Shown in pieces: positions 1 to 9,972 of a stretch of DNA of 64,000 bases (positions are counted from its first letter, which is position 1; every line of letters starts with the position of its first letter). Both the position numbers and the translations under genes were made by a program. Source of the stretch: Stutzerimonas kirkiae (GTDB taxonomy: Bacteria > Pseudomonadota > Gammaproteobacteria > Pseudomonadales > Pseudomonadaceae); contig NZ_QJUO01000004.1 of NCBI RefSeq assembly GCF_004327335.1, positions 62,001 to 126,000 of the forward strand, read 5' to 3'. Under the pieces are notes generated by a model. The model ran no database searches. It saw only the letters and a program-made list of their open reading frames with translations, and was not told the DNA's origin.

Positions 1-33
1 GCTAGACTGGCGCGTCTTTCCCGGAGTGTGAAT

Positions 34-456
34 ATGAAGGCACGAATTCAGTGGGCTGGCGAAGCCATGTTCCTCGGCGAGTCCGGTAGCGGCCATGTGG
101 TGGTGATGGATGGCCCGCCCGACCACGGCGGGCGCAACCTGGGCGTACGCCCCATGGAAATGCTGTTGCTCGGCCTGGGCGGCTGCAGCAGTTTCGACGT
201 GGTGAGCATCCTCAGGAAATCCCGCCAGCGCGTCGAAAGCTGCGAGGCCTTCCTCGAGGCCGAGCGCGCCGATGAAGACCCCAAGGTCTTCACCAGAATC
301 CATCTGCGCTTCGTCGTCAAGGGCCATGGCCTCAAGGAAGCCCAGGTCAAGCGCGCGGTGGAACTGTCGGCCGAGAAATACTGCTCGGCCTCGATCATGC
401 TCTCCCGCGCAGGCGTCGAGATCAGTCATGGCTACGAGATCGTCGAGCTGGACTGA
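34..456 (+). CDS. OsmC/YhfA-family peroxiredoxin-like protein
   Basis: A 140-residue OsmC-fold protein. OsmC-family proteins reduce organic hydroperoxides or are of unknown role (YhfA branch). The two family cysteines are visible: C51 in the G-G-C-S-S-F-D-V motif at the start of the central helix, and C117 in E-K-Y-C-S-A. Length and the MEMLLLGLGGCSSFDVV block fit the YhfA-like branch rather than Ohr. I chose ATG at 34 because CCGGAG at 21-26 gives a well-spaced ribosome site; a GTG at 28 is also in frame. In P. aeruginosa, as I remember it, the equivalent gene lies near vfr and speD, but its left neighbours are outside the window. Confidence 0.85.
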   Translation: MKARIQWAGEAMFLGESGSGHVVVMDGPPDHGGRNLGVRPMEMLLLGLGGCSSFDVVSILRKSRQRVESCEAFLEAERADEDPKVFTRIHLRFVVKGHGLKEAQVKRAVELSAEKYCSASIMLSRAGVEISHGYEIVELD

Positions 457-616
457 AGAATCGCCAATGCCCGTACCCGGGGCCCATCCGGCCTTCGCTT
501 GACCCGCGTCAGCCAAAAGCCTCACCCATGATCTACAGTGACTGGAGTTCTCCGGCATCGCTGCCCCCGGCACGGCAGCGATGCCACCACCCGTCCCAGA
601 TTCAAGGAGAGTGCTC

Positions 617-1690
617 ATGGCCATGATGAAAGCCGCTGTCTTCGTCGAACCCGGTCGTATCGAACTGCAGGACAAGCGCATCCCGGACATCGGACCGAAT
701 GACGCGCTGGTGCGTATCACCACCACCACCATCTGCGGCACCGACGTACACATACTCAAGGGGGAATACCCGGTCGCCACCGGCCTGACCATCGGTCACG
801 AGCCGGTCGGCATCATCGAAAAACTCGGCAGCAACGTACAGGGCTACCAGGAAGGCCAGCGCGTCATCGCTGGCGCCATCTGCCCCAGCTTCACCTCCTA
901 CGCCTGCCAGGACGGCGTTTCATCCCAGGACGGCGGTTGCAGTTGCCACGGCTACAAGCCCATGGGTGGCTGGCGCCTCGGCAACACCATCGACGGGACC
1001 CAGGCCGAATACGTGCTGGTGCCCGATGCCCAGGCCAACCTGGCGCCAGTGCCTGACGGCCTGAGCGACGAGCAGGTGCTGATGTGCCCGGATATCATGT
1101 CCACCGGTTTCGTCGGTGCGGAAGCGGCCAATATCAGGATCGGCGACATCGTCGTCATCTTCGCCCAGGGGCCCATCGGCCTGTGCGCCACCGCGGGTGC
1201 CAAGCTGCGCGGCGCCAGCACCATCATCGCGGTGGACGGCGTCGACTCGCGCCTGGAGATCGCCCGCAACCTGGGCGCCGATGTCACCCTGAACTTCAGG
1301 AACGTCGACGTGGTGGATGAAATCCTCAAGCTCACCGGCGGGCGCGGCGTGGATGTCGCCATCGAGGCCCTGGGCCTGCAATCCACCTTCGAGAGCGCCC
1401 TGCGGGTACTCAAGCCGGGCGGCACCCTGTCCAGCCTGGGCGTCTACTCCAGCGACCTGGTGCTGCCACTGGGCGCCATCCATGCCGGCCTGGGCGACAA
1501 CAAGATCATCACCTCGCTGTGCCCGGGCGGCAAGGAGCGCATGCGCCGCCTGCTCAATATCGTCGCCTCCGGGCGGATCGACCTGGCGCCGCTGGTCACC
1601 CATGAGTACAAGCTGGACAACATCGTCGATGCCTACGACCTGTTCGCCAACCAACGCGACGGGGTGCTGAAGGTAGCGATCAAGCCCTGA
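617..1690 (+). CDS. Zinc-dependent alcohol dehydrogenase (MDR family)
   Basis: A 357-residue medium-chain dehydrogenase. Residues 35-62 hold the catalytic zinc ligands (T-I-C40-G-T-D and G-H61-E-P), and a Rossmann fold follows at about 178-210 with the G-P-I-G motif and an acidic D207 after the second strand, which suggests NAD(H). Residues 86-112 are cysteine-rich (CPSFTSYACQDG, GGCSCHG) in place of the usual four-cysteine structural zinc loop, as in bacterial secondary-alcohol dehydrogenases. The substrate cannot be read from sequence. AAGGAGA at 604-610 fixes the ATG at 617; the frame is open further upstream. The stop codon runs directly into a seven-base repeat array. Confidence 0.85.
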   Translation: MAMMKAAVFVEPGRIELQDKRIPDIGPNDALVRITTTTICGTDVHILKGEYPVATGLTIGHEPVGIIEKLGSNVQGYQEGQRVIAGAICPSFTSYACQDGVSSQDGGCSCHGYKPMGGWRLGNTIDGTQAEYVLVPDAQANLAPVPDGLSDEQVLMCPDIMSTGFVGAEAANIRIGDIVVIFAQGPIGLCATAGAKLRGASTIIAVDGVDSRLEIARNLGADVTLNFRNVDVVDEILKLTGGRGVDVAIEALGLQSTFESALRVLKPGGTLSSLGVYSSDLVLPLGAIHAGLGDNKIITSLCPGGKERMRRLLNIVASGRIDLAPLVTHEYKLDNIVDAYDLFANQRDGVLKVAIKP

Positions 1691-1691
1691 G

Positions 1692-1817
1692 GGCTTGAGG
1701 CTTGAGGCTTGAGGCTTGAGGCTTGAGGCTTGAGGCTTGAGGCTTGAGGCTTGAGGCTTGAGGCTTGAGGCTTGAGGCTTGAGGCTTGAGGCTTGAGGCT
1801 TGAGGCTTGAGGCTTGA
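1692..1817. repeat. 18 perfect copies of the heptamer GGCTTGA
   Basis: Counting base by base, GGCTTGA is repeated 18 times without a mismatch over 126 bp, beginning just after the alcohol dehydrogenase stop codon. It lies between two convergent genes (adh and serB). The array is followed at once by the 33-bp core described in the next entry. Because 7 is prime to 3, the array keeps a seven-residue repeat open in some frames and creates long spurious reading frames on the minus strand. Confidence 0.97.
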
Positions 1818-1885
1818 CAGTGTGCGCGCCAGCGCCAAAACCCTGTCAAGCGCTTTCGTCCAGCCTCCAGCGCTCTTACCGGCTC
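1818..1885. repeat. Composite intergenic element: 33-bp core plus right arm
   Basis: Bases 1818-1850 read CAGTGTG, 12 variable bases, then AAAACCCTGTCAAG. The same 33-bp layout with identical spacing recurs at 27611, 40533 and 59731. The following bases, 1851-1885, contain TCGTCCAGC and CCAGCGCTCTT, which match the right arms of the palindromes at 37085-37170 and 49544-49620. The element sits in the adh-serB convergent gap. Function unknown; it could be a non-autonomous mobile repeat or a transcription/nucleoid signal. Confidence 0.8.
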
Positions 1886-1890
1886 TTCCC

Positions 1891-3102
<1,212 letters not shown>

Positions 3103-3265
3103 GGCACGGCTCCCATGGCGGATTGAGCGGGGCATTCTACATCATGGCGGCCACGTGGGAGTTGCATGCGACGGGGCCATTGCACATGATCCGCCACCGT
3201 CAGAGCGGCAACTCACGCGCGGCGCGAAGGTCGAACTCCCGACCGGCAGTCACAAGGAACGCATC

Positions 3266-4609
3266 ATGGGCCAATGGCTCGACACCCTGACCTCCTGGCT
3301 CTCGAGCCACCCCGAGTGGCTCGGCCTGGCATTGCTGCTGGCCGCCTGTATCGAATGCCTGGCCATCGTCGGCCTGCTGGTACCCGGCACTTTCCTGCTG
3401 TTCACCATCGCCATGCTTGCCGGCAGCGGCGCCCTGACGCTCGGCCAGACCCTGCTGCTCGGCTATCTCGGCGGCCTGCTGGGCGACCTGCTGTCCTATG
3501 CGCTGGGCCGGCGTTACCACCGGAGCATCCGCCGCCTGCCCGGCCTGCGCAACCACCCGCAATGGTTGCTGCGTGCCGAGCACTATTTCGCCAACTACGG
3601 CGTGGCCAGCCTGCTGGTCGGGCGCTTCATCGGGCCTCTGCGCCCGATGCTGCCGATGACCGCGGGCATGCTGGACATGCCGTTCGCACGCTTCCTGCTG
3701 GTCAGTCTGGCGAGCGCGGCCGGCTGGTCGATCACCTACCTGGTGCCCGGCTGGAGCACCGGCGCGGCGCTGCGCCTGCCGCTGCCCGAGGGCTTCTGGG
3801 CGGATGCGGGGGTGATCGCGCTGATCCTGCTACTGACGATCGGCGGCATCGTCCACGGCAGCCTGCGCCAGATGCGCTGGGCCAGCGCGCTATCGTCGCT
3901 GCTGGTGGCCCTGGCGCTGGGCAGCCTGTTCATCGGCTGGCCGCACCTGCAGGCCTTCGACCAGGGCCTGCTGGCGGTGATCCAGGACGAGCGCAGCCCA
4001 GCCCTCGACCGGGTCATGATGGTCATCACGCGCTTCGGAGATTTCCACGCGCAATTGCTGGCGGCCACCCTGCTCTGCCTGCTGCTGCTGGCCCTGCGCC
4101 AGTGGCGAGCACTGCTGTTCGCCAGCGCGACGCTGGTGGGCGCAGCGCTGGGCAACGAAACCCTCAAGAATCTGTTTGCCCGCAGCCGTCCGGAGGTCCT
4201 GCTCGAACAGCTTCCCACCTATAGCTTCCCCAGCGGCCATAGCTCGGCCGCTTTCGCTTTCTGCCTGGTACTGGGCGTACTGGCCGGCCGCGGCCAACCG
4301 CCGAGGATGCGCCTGGCCTGGCTGCTGCTGGCCGGCCTGCCGGCCGCGGCCATCGCCGGGTCGCGGGTCTATCTCGGCGTGCACTGGCCGACCGACGTGA
4401 TCGCCGGCGCATTGCTGGCCGGCAGCGCCTGTACGCTCAGCCTGCTACTGGTGCAGTGGCGCGCACCGCTGCAACCGCTGTCCGCCCGCACCTGGCGCAT
4501 CATCCTGCCCGCCAGCCTGCTGCTGCTCTGCGCCTACACGGCCTGGAACAGCTCCGGCAACCAGCAGTTGTATCGCTATGAAGTGATCGAGGAGCAAGCG
4601 GAAGCTTGA
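3266..4609 (+). CDS. DedA-family / PAP2 phosphatase fusion membrane protein
   Basis: A 447-residue integral membrane protein with two parts. Residues 1 to about 170 are a DedA (SNARE-associated) domain with the LVPGTFLLF and G-R-F-I-G-P-L-R-P motifs. Residues about 220-420 are a type 2 phosphatidic-acid phosphatase with the motifs K-N-L-F-A-R-S-R-P, S-F-P-S-G-H-S-S and S-R-V-Y-L-G-V-H-W-P-T-D, so all catalytic motifs are present. It probably dephosphorylates a lipid phosphate such as undecaprenyl or phosphatidyl phosphate; the DedA half suggests lipid-carrier flipping. AAGGAA at 3254-3259 supports ATG 3266. It is divergent from serB. Confidence 0.88.
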   Translation: MGQWLDTLTSWLSSHPEWLGLALLLAACIECLAIVGLLVPGTFLLFTIAMLAGSGALTLGQTLLLGYLGGLLGDLLSYALGRRYHRSIRRLPGLRNHPQWLLRAEHYFANYGVASLLVGRFIGPLRPMLPMTAGMLDMPFARFLLVSLASAAGWSITYLVPGWSTGAALRLPLPEGFWADAGVIALILLLTIGGIVHGSLRQMRWASALSSLLVALALGSLFIGWPHLQAFDQGLLAVIQDERSPALDRVMMVITRFGDFHAQLLAATLLCLLLLALRQWRALLFASATLVGAALGNETLKNLFARSRPEVLLEQLPTYSFPSGHSSAAFAFCLVLGVLAGRGQPPRMRLAWLLLAGLPAAAIAGSRVYLGVHWPTDVIAGALLAGSACTLSLLLVQWRAPLQPLSARTWRIILPASLLLLCAYTAWNSSGNQQLYRYEVIEEQAEA

Positions 4610-4707
4610 AGCCCAGCATCCAGCGCGAAACCGGATACCGTCACAAGAATCACTCGCCATGGCGATTCAGCTTCCAGCCTATGTCTTCCCGCCTCCAACT
4701 GCCCCAG

Positions 4708-5205
4708 TCAGAGCACCGCCAGGGCGGCGGCGTAGTCCGGCTCGTTGGCGATCTCGGCGACCAGTTCGCTGTGCAGCACCTTGTCCTGCTCATCCAGCAC
4801 CACCACGGCGCGCGCCGCCAGGCCCGCCAGCGGGCCGGTGGATATGGCCACCCCGTAATCCTCGAGGAACGCGGCGCTACGCAGGGTCGACAGGCTGATC
4901 ACATTCTCCAGCCCCTCCGCCCCACAAAAGCGGGCCTGGGCGAACGGCAGGTCGGCGGAGATGCACAGCACCAAGGTATTGCTCAAACGGCTGGCTTCGC
5001 TGTTGAACTTGCGTACGGAAGTGGCGCAGGTCGGGGTATCGACACTGGGGAAGATATTCAGCACCTTGCGCTTGCCCGCCAGGCTGGCCAGGGTGACATC
5101 GCTCAGATCGCCGCCCACCAGGCTGAATGCCGGGGCCTGCTGGCCGACCTGCGGCAGATGGCCATCGACCTGAACCGGGTTGCCCTTGAGAGTGACTCGC
5201 GTCAT
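4708..5205 (-). CDS. tpx: Thiol peroxidase, 2-Cys peroxiredoxin
   Basis: A 165-residue Tpx peroxiredoxin that reduces hydroperoxides with thioredoxin. The peroxidatic cysteine is C60 in S-V-D-T-P-T-C and the resolving cysteine is C94 in A-R-F-C-G, matching the C61/C95 pair of E. coli Tpx. Full length. The reverse strand carries GGAAATCCTCC just before the ATG at 5205. In other pseudomonads I would expect clpB beside pgeF, so tpx in this spot suggests a local rearrangement. Confidence 0.95.
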   Translation of the reverse strand: MTRVTLKGNPVQVDGHLPQVGQQAPAFSLVGGDLSDVTLASLAGKRKVLNIFPSVDTPTCATSVRKFNSEASRLSNTLVLCISADLPFAQARFCGAEGLENVISLSTLRSAAFLEDYGVAISTGPLAGLAARAVVVLDEQDKVLHSELVAEIANEPDYAAALAVL

Positions 5206-5339
5206 GGAGGATTTCCTTTATCTGAGTGAACGGAGGATGCGACCGGGCAGCGAAGCAAAGCCCGATTGCGGCACTCAGGCTACCCGATCCACCAGGAAGA
5301 TACAGTCGCTCGTCGACGCCCCATGATAGCGGCGCAGAT

Positions 5340-6068
5340 TCAGCGTTCGAGCCAGACCAGGCTGGCGAAGCGCCCCGTACTCGAGTGGCGCCGGTAGGAA
5401 TAGAAACGCGGATCGCTGTAGGTGCAGAAGCCGCCACCGCTCACCGCCAGTACGCCACAGGCAGCCAGGCGTATGCGCGCCAGCCGGTAGAGGTCGGCCA
5501 TATGGCGGCCGGCATTGAGGCTCGGGCTGAAAGCATCGCTGGCCTGGGCATGCTGGCTGACGAAGGCATCGCGCACTTCCTCGCCCACCTCGAACGCCGC
5601 AGGCCCGATCGCCGGCCCAAGCCAGGCCAGCAGTTGCCCCGGATCGCAGGCCATGGCAGCCACCGTCGCCTCCAGCACGCCAGCCGCCAACCCGCGCCAA
5701 CCGGCATGGGCCGAGGCCACCCGGCTACCGGCACGGTCGCAGAACAGCACCGGCAGGCAGTCGGCCGTCAGCACCACGCTCGCCACGCCCGGTTCGGCGC
5801 TCCAACTGGCATCCGCCTCGGCCACCTGCCCGGGGCTCGCCTCGACCACCCGTGTCGAATGCACCTGGGACAACCAGGCCGGGCGGCAACCCAGTGCCTG
5901 CGCCAGGTAACGGCGGTTCCAGGCAACCGCGGCGGCCTCGTCGCCGACATGCTCCCCCAGGTTGAAAGCGTCGAAAGGCGCGGCGCTGACGCCGCCCTCC
6001 CGCGTGGTGACGCAGGCCCGCACGCCCACTGGAGCGGGCCAGTCCGGCGCGATCCAGGCGGCACTCAT
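5340..6068 (-). CDS. pgeF: Peptidoglycan editing factor PgeF (YfiH, laccase-fold)
   Basis: A 242-residue YfiH/LACC1-family purine nucleoside phosphorylase-like protein; in E. coli PgeF removes wrong amino acids (L-Ser) from UDP-MurNAc intermediates. The zinc/catalytic triad is complete: H70 (Q-V-H-S-T), C104 (T-A-D-C-L-P-V) and H121 (S-A-H-A-G-W-R-G). Its ATG at 6068 overlaps the rluD stop codon (ATGA), so the two are translationally coupled, as is usual in Pseudomonas. Confidence 0.93.
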   Translation of the reverse strand: MSAAWIAPDWPAPVGVRACVTTREGGVSAAPFDAFNLGEHVGDEAAAVAWNRRYLAQALGCRPAWLSQVHSTRVVEASPGQVAEADASWSAEPGVASVVLTADCLPVLFCDRAGSRVASAHAGWRGLAAGVLEATVAAMACDPGQLLAWLGPAIGPAAFEVGEEVRDAFVSQHAQASDAFSPSLNAGRHMADLYRLARIRLAACGVLAVSGGGFCTYSDPRFYSYRRHSSTGRFASLVWLER

Positions 6069-7039
6069 CCGACGAAGGCCCCGCGGTCCTGCTGCAGCAA
6101 CGTCAGCAACCAGACGAAATCGTCCGGCAAGGGTGATTCCCACTTCATGCGCTGCCCTGTGACCGGGTGCTCCAGCTCCAGGAAGCGCGCATGCAGGGCC
6201 TGGCGTGGGAAATCGCGCAACGACTGCACCAGCGTCGGATTGGCCGCCGGCGGGATACGGAAACGCCCGCTGTACAGCGGGTCGCCCACCAGCGGATAGC
6301 CCAGGTGCGCCATGTGCACGCGGATCTGGTGGGTACGCCCGGTCTCCAGCTTGACTCGTACATGGGTATGCGAGCGCATGCGCTCCAGCACCCGGTAATG
6401 CGAGATGGCCGGCTTGCCGCCTTCCACCACGGCCATGCGCTGGCGCTGCTGGCCATGCCGGCCGATAGGCGCATCGATGGTGCCGCCGGTGATGATCACG
6501 CCAATCACGATCGCCTCGTAGATGCGGCTGACCGTGCGCTTCTGCAACTGTTCCACCAGCCGGGTCTGCGCCTCCAGCGTCTTCGCCACCACCATCAGGC
6601 CGGTGGTGTCCTTGTCCAGCCGGTGGACGATACCGGCCCGCGGCACGTTGATCAGGCCGGGCACATGATGCAGAAGGGCATTGAGCAGGGTGCCATCGGC
6701 ATGCCCGGCGGCCGGATGCACCACCAGCCCGGCGGGCTTGTCCAGCACCAGGATATGCTCGTCCTCGAAGACGATATTCAGCGGAATGTCCTGGGGCTGC
6801 CACTCGCCCTGGGCTTCCTGCTCGGCGGACAGCTCCAGCCGCGAACCGGCATGCACGGTATCGCGTGGGCGCAGCGCCCGGCCATCGACGGTCAACTGCC
6901 CGTCCTTGATCCAGGTCGCCAACCGTGAACGGGAGTGTTCGGGAAACAACCGGGCCGCCACCTGGTCGAGCCGCTGCCCGCCCAATTCGAAGGGAACTTC
7001 GGCGCTGAGTTGAATGGGCTGGGAGTGGGTAGTCGACAT
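6065..7039 (-). CDS. rluD: 23S rRNA pseudouridine synthase RluD
   Basis: Makes pseudouridines 1911, 1915 and 1917 in helix 69 of 23S rRNA. The 324-residue protein has an N-terminal S4 RNA-binding domain (about 17-75) and the RluA-type catalytic domain with H-R-L-D142-K-D-T-T-G; the aspartate is the nucleophile. ATG at 7039 (MSTTHSQPIQL) is preferred over an in-frame GTG at 7081 because it gives the usual length. First gene of rluD-pgeF; divergent from bamD, as in other pseudomonads. Confidence 0.94.
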   Translation of the reverse strand: MSTTHSQPIQLSAEVPFELGGQRLDQVAARLFPEHSRSRLATWIKDGQLTVDGRALRPRDTVHAGSRLELSAEQEAQGEWQPQDIPLNIVFEDEHILVLDKPAGLVVHPAAGHADGTLLNALLHHVPGLINVPRAGIVHRLDKDTTGLMVVAKTLEAQTRLVEQLQKRTVSRIYEAIVIGVIITGGTIDAPIGRHGQQRQRMAVVEGGKPAISHYRVLERMRSHTHVRVKLETGRTHQIRVHMAHLGYPLVGDPLYSGRFRIPPAANPTLVQSLRDFPRQALHARFLELEHPVTGQRMKWESPLPDDFVWLLTLLQQDRGAFVG

Positions 7040-7143
7040 AATGCTCAGTGGGCGCTTGCGGAAAATGGAAGGGGATGACACGGCGGCGGCGCTCCATCAT
7101 GAAGCGGCGCCATTCGCCATGCGGGAAGCACCTGGCTCAGCCT

Positions 7144-7173
7144 TTGGTTTCGGAGCCGGGCTTGTGTTTAAAT
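7144..7173 (+). promoter_or_regulatory. Possible sigma70 promoter for bamD
   Basis: TTGGTT at 7144-7149 and TTAAAT at 7168-7173 are separated by 18 bases, pointing toward bamD, about 90 bases before its start codon. The match is moderate only. Confidence 0.35.
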
Positions 7174-7261
7174 ACGTCGTCTTTGCCCCGGACACGGGGC
7201 GCCCATCATATCAGGACGGCTCCGCGCGAGACAGCCAGCCGTCACAGGGACGCAAGCCGCC

Positions 7262-8251
7262 ATGCAAGTGAAACACCTGCTGCTGATCGCCATCCTGGGC
7301 CTTACCGCCGCCTGCTCATCCAAAGAAACCGTCAACGAGAACCTGGGCGAGACGGAACTCTACCAGCAGGCGCAGCAAGACCTGGACAATAAGAGCTACA
7401 CCAGCGCCATCACCAAGCTCAAGGCGCTCGAGTCACGCTACCCCTTCGGTCGTTTCGCCGAGCAGGCGCAACTGGAACTGATCTACGCCTATTACCGCAA
7501 CGCCGAGCCGGAAGCCGCGCGCTCCTCGGCCGAGCGCTTCATCCGCCTGCATCCGCAGCACCCCAACGTCGACTACGCCTACTACCTCAAGGGCCTGGCC
7601 TCCTTCGACCAGGACCGTGGCCTGCTGGCGCGCTTCCTGCCGCTGGACATGACCAAGCGCGATCCAGGCGCTGCGCGCGATTCCTTCAACGAATTCGCCC
7701 AGCTCACCAACCGCTATCCCAATAGCCGTTACGCGCCGGATGCCAAGGCACGCATGATCTACCTGCGCAACCTGCTGGCCGCCAACGAAGTCCACGTCGC
7801 CCATTACTACCTCAAGCGCGAGGCCTATGTCGCCGCTGCCAACCGTGGCCGCTACGTGGTCGAGAACTTCCAGCAGACCCCCGCCGTGGGCGATGGCCTG
7901 GCGATCATGACCGAGTCCTACCAGCGCCTCGGCCTGACCGACCTGGCCGACACCAGCCTGCGGACCCTCAAGCTGAATTACCCCGACCACCCGAGCCTGG
8001 TCGATGGCGAATTCGTTCCACGCGAGAAAGAAAGCGACACCCGCTCCTGGCTGTCGAAAGCCACCCTGGGCCTGATCGAAAGCGAAGTGCCGCCGCCGGA
8101 CACCACCCAGGCCAGCCGCGACGTCATCCGCCAGTACCAGAATGCCGAACAGGACCTGCCCGCGGAAATCCGCCCGACCCTGCGGGACCTCGAGCAGGGA
8201 GGCAGCAAGCGCTCCTGGTGGAGCTATCTGACCTTCGGCCTGTTCGACTGA
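7262..8251 (+). CDS. bamD: Outer-membrane assembly lipoprotein BamD
   Basis: Component of the BAM complex that folds beta-barrel proteins into the outer membrane; a periplasmic lipoprotein with tetratricopeptide-like helices. A signal peptide ends in the lipobox L-T-A-A-C18. TPR-type motifs ([27 protein letters not shown]) follow. At 329 residues it is longer than E. coli BamD (about 245); Pseudomonas members carry a C-terminal extension, here ending in a [10 protein letters not shown] tail. Divergent from rluD. Confidence 0.95.
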   Translation: MQVKHLLLIAILGLTAACSSKETVNENLGETELYQQAQQDLDNKSYTSAITKLKALESRYPFGRFAEQAQLELIYAYYRNAEPEAARSSAERFIRLHPQHPNVDYAYYLKGLASFDQDRGLLARFLPLDMTKRDPGAARDSFNEFAQLTNRYPNSRYAPDAKARMIYLRNLLAANEVHVAHYYLKREAYVAAANRGRYVVENFQQTPAVGDGLAIMTESYQRLGLTDLADTSLRTLKLNYPDHPSLVDGEFVPREKESDTRSWLSKATLGLIESEVPPPDTTQASRDVIRQYQNAEQDLPAEIRPTLRDLEQGGSKRSWWSYLTFGLFD

Positions 8252-8263
8252 CGGCCGCCCATC

Positions 8264-8497
8264 ATGCTGCTTCGTCTGCTGCTCTGGGTCGCACTGATCG
8301 GCGCCATCATCTGGCTATGGCGCCGCGCCACTCGCAAACCCAAGCTGCGCCCCGAGCAACCGACGGCACAGCCCATGGTGCGCTGCGCCACCTGCGGCGT
8401 GCATGTCCCGCAGGACCAGGCGCTGCAGTCGGAGCGGCAGTGGTACTGCAGCAAGGCGCATTTGCCGCGTAATGGGCAACCCCGCGATCAATCGTGA
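8264..8497 (+). CDS. Small PP0621-family membrane-anchored Cys-rich protein
   Basis: A 77-residue protein with one N-terminal membrane helix (about 2-20), a basic stop-transfer segment and a zinc-ribbon-like cluster: C41-A-T-C44 and later Y-C-S-K-A-H. It starts twelve bases after bamD, the same position as the P. putida protein that names the PP0621 family, so I assign it to that family from context and layout. Function unknown. Its last ten bases overlap the 3' end of the convergent acetyltransferase. Confidence 0.75.
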   Translation: MLLRLLLWVALIGAIIWLWRRATRKPKLRPEQPTAQPMVRCATCGVHVPQDQALQSERQWYCSKAHLPRNGQPRDQS

Positions 8498-9048
8498 TAC
8501 GACGACCAGTCGCCGGCCGCCAGACGATACAGGCAATGCTGGCGTAAATCGCTGTGCTCGGGGATATCAGGATGCTCGAAGGTACCGCACTCGCGCATGC
8601 CCAGGCGTTCCATGACTGCACGGGAACGCCGGTTGCCAACCGTGGTGAAGGCCAGGACTTCCGGCAAATGCAGCACCTGAAAGCCGACACGCAGAACGGT
8701 TGAAGCCGCTTCCGTGGCCAACCCCTTGCCCCAATGCTGGAATGCGAGACGCCATGCGATCTCCACACAGGGAGAAAATGGAAGCCTCGCCGAGGGTGTA
8801 TGCAAACCGACGAATCCAACGAACTCCCGCGAAGCCCTGGTCTCCACTGCCCACACCCCCCAGCCGCGCTCTGCCATCAGTGACTGGCAACGGTCGGCCA
8901 TGGCATCACTCTCGGCTTGCGTCAGGGTAGCGGGAAAGAACGCCATCACTCTCGGGTCCGCATTGAGCGCGGCAAAGGGTTCACGATCGGCAGGCAGCCA
9001 CTGGCGCAACCGGAGGCGTTCGGTCTCGAACTCGATCGGATCAACCAT
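8488..9048 (-). CDS. GNAT acetyltransferase, RimJ/RimL type
   Basis: A 186-residue GNAT protein of the type that acetylates protein N-termini or small molecules. It begins with the ETERLRLRQW block typical of RimJ/RimL and YdaF-like enzymes and has an acetyl-CoA loop in the H-W-G-K-G-L-A-T-E-A region, plus N-R-R-S-R-A-V-M-E-R-L-G-M. The substrate is unknown. It is tail-to-tail with the PP0621-like gene and is followed upstream by a second, unrelated GNAT gene, making a small accessory patch. Confidence 0.85.
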   Translation of the reverse strand: MVDPIEFETERLRLRQWLPADREPFAALNADPRVMAFFPATLTQAESDAMADRCQSLMAERGWGVWAVETRASREFVGFVGLHTPSARLPFSPCVEIAWRLAFQHWGKGLATEAASTVLRVGFQVLHLPEVLAFTTVGNRRSRAVMERLGMRECGTFEHPDIPEHSDLRQHCLYRLAAGDWSSYHD

Positions 9049-9066
9049 TCACTCTGGCCCCGCCAG

Positions 9067-9528
9067 TCATGATGGCTGGATTGAAGCGCGGGAAGAGCCG
9101 AGGCGCATATGCAGCAACGGATAAGGCTTGCCCTGGCCATCCAGCGGCGACCTTGCGAACACCTCGAAACCCATATGCCGATAAAAGCCCAATGCCAGGT
9201 CGTTCTGCTCGTTGACATCGACCAGGCGTACGGCCAGTACAGATACCGCGTGATCGAGCAATGCCTTACCTACGCCCTTGCCCCGGGCCTCGGGGGCGAT
9301 GAACAGCATTTCCAGCTTTTCACCTGAAACACCCGTGAAGCCAAGGATTTCAGCGTTATCGCCGACGAATACCATCACATTCACCGCGGGCAGCCAGTCC
9401 TCGAGAATCCGTGGCCGAAGCTCGCACAGGTCATCCTCCAACAGAAAATCATGGGTCGCCCTGACCGATGCCTCCCAGATATCCGTGATAACTGCAAACT
9501 CCAAGGCAAGTGCGGTGCGGATCGTCAT
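9067..9528 (-). CDS. GNAT acetyltransferase, YjaB-like
   Basis: A 153-residue GNAT protein with the R/Q-x-x-G-x-G/A acetyl-CoA motif as A-R-G-K-G-V-G-K and the C-terminal V-N-E-Q-N-D-L-A-L-G-F-Y-R-H-M-G-F block seen in YjaB/YiaC-type enzymes. ATG at 9528 is chosen because GAGG lies upstream at a good distance; an in-frame ATG at 9570 would add fourteen atypical residues. Substrate unknown. Confidence 0.83.
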   Translation of the reverse strand: MTIRTALALEFAVITDIWEASVRATHDFLLEDDLCELRPRILEDWLPAVNVMVFVGDNAEILGFTGVSGEKLEMLFIAPEARGKGVGKALLDHAVSVLAVRLVDVNEQNDLALGFYRHMGFEVFARSPLDGQGKPYPLLHMRLGSSRASIQPS

Positions 9529-9618
9529 GCGAAACCTCGTCTCAATCTTTAATTGCAGAATGCCGTACAATGGCGATAGTTTGCATACTCTGCCACGCCA
9601 CTATCGGCAATGAACTCG

Positions 9619-9972
9619 CTATATGCCTAATATACAAAATAAAACATATCCACCCAAAAAGGTGCTGCCTCCACAAAACAACATCAGAGGCATGGTCGTC
9701 GCTCTCGCGAGCTTAGGGTACATGGACCCTGTCAGCAACTGCGGAACCCTGAATACGTCTATATAGCTGAGTTGACCCAGTACCGAAGAAATCGATGCCA
9801 GGATCAGCAGTGGAATCGCGAATAAAAGAGGCCAGGCAGGACCTTTCTTGTCAAATAGATTACTAGACAGGCCAATCCCTAGAGTCACGAGAGTGATAGA
9901 TAATACGGACAAGTGTTTGAAAAAGTCCGCCATAAGCCGGTAGTGTTCAGAAAGGTTTTTCTTGATTTTCAT
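9619..9972 (-). CDS. Hypothetical small membrane protein
   Basis: A 117-residue protein with about three hydrophobic helices (residues about 22-40, 48-65 and 93-115) after a charged start (MKIKKNLSEHYR). I do not recognise the family. The surrounding DNA is richer in A+T than the flanks, which suggests acquired DNA. The ATG overlaps the stop codon of the upstream reading frame (bases 9969-9972 read ATGA on the minus strand), so it was probably the second gene of a coupled pair. Confidence 0.6.
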   Translation of the reverse strand: MKIKKNLSEHYRLMADFFKHLSVLSITLVTLGIGLSSNLFDKKGPAWPLLFAIPLLILASISSVLGQLSYIDVFRVPQLLTGSMYPKLARATTMPLMLFCGGSTFLGGYVLFCILGI

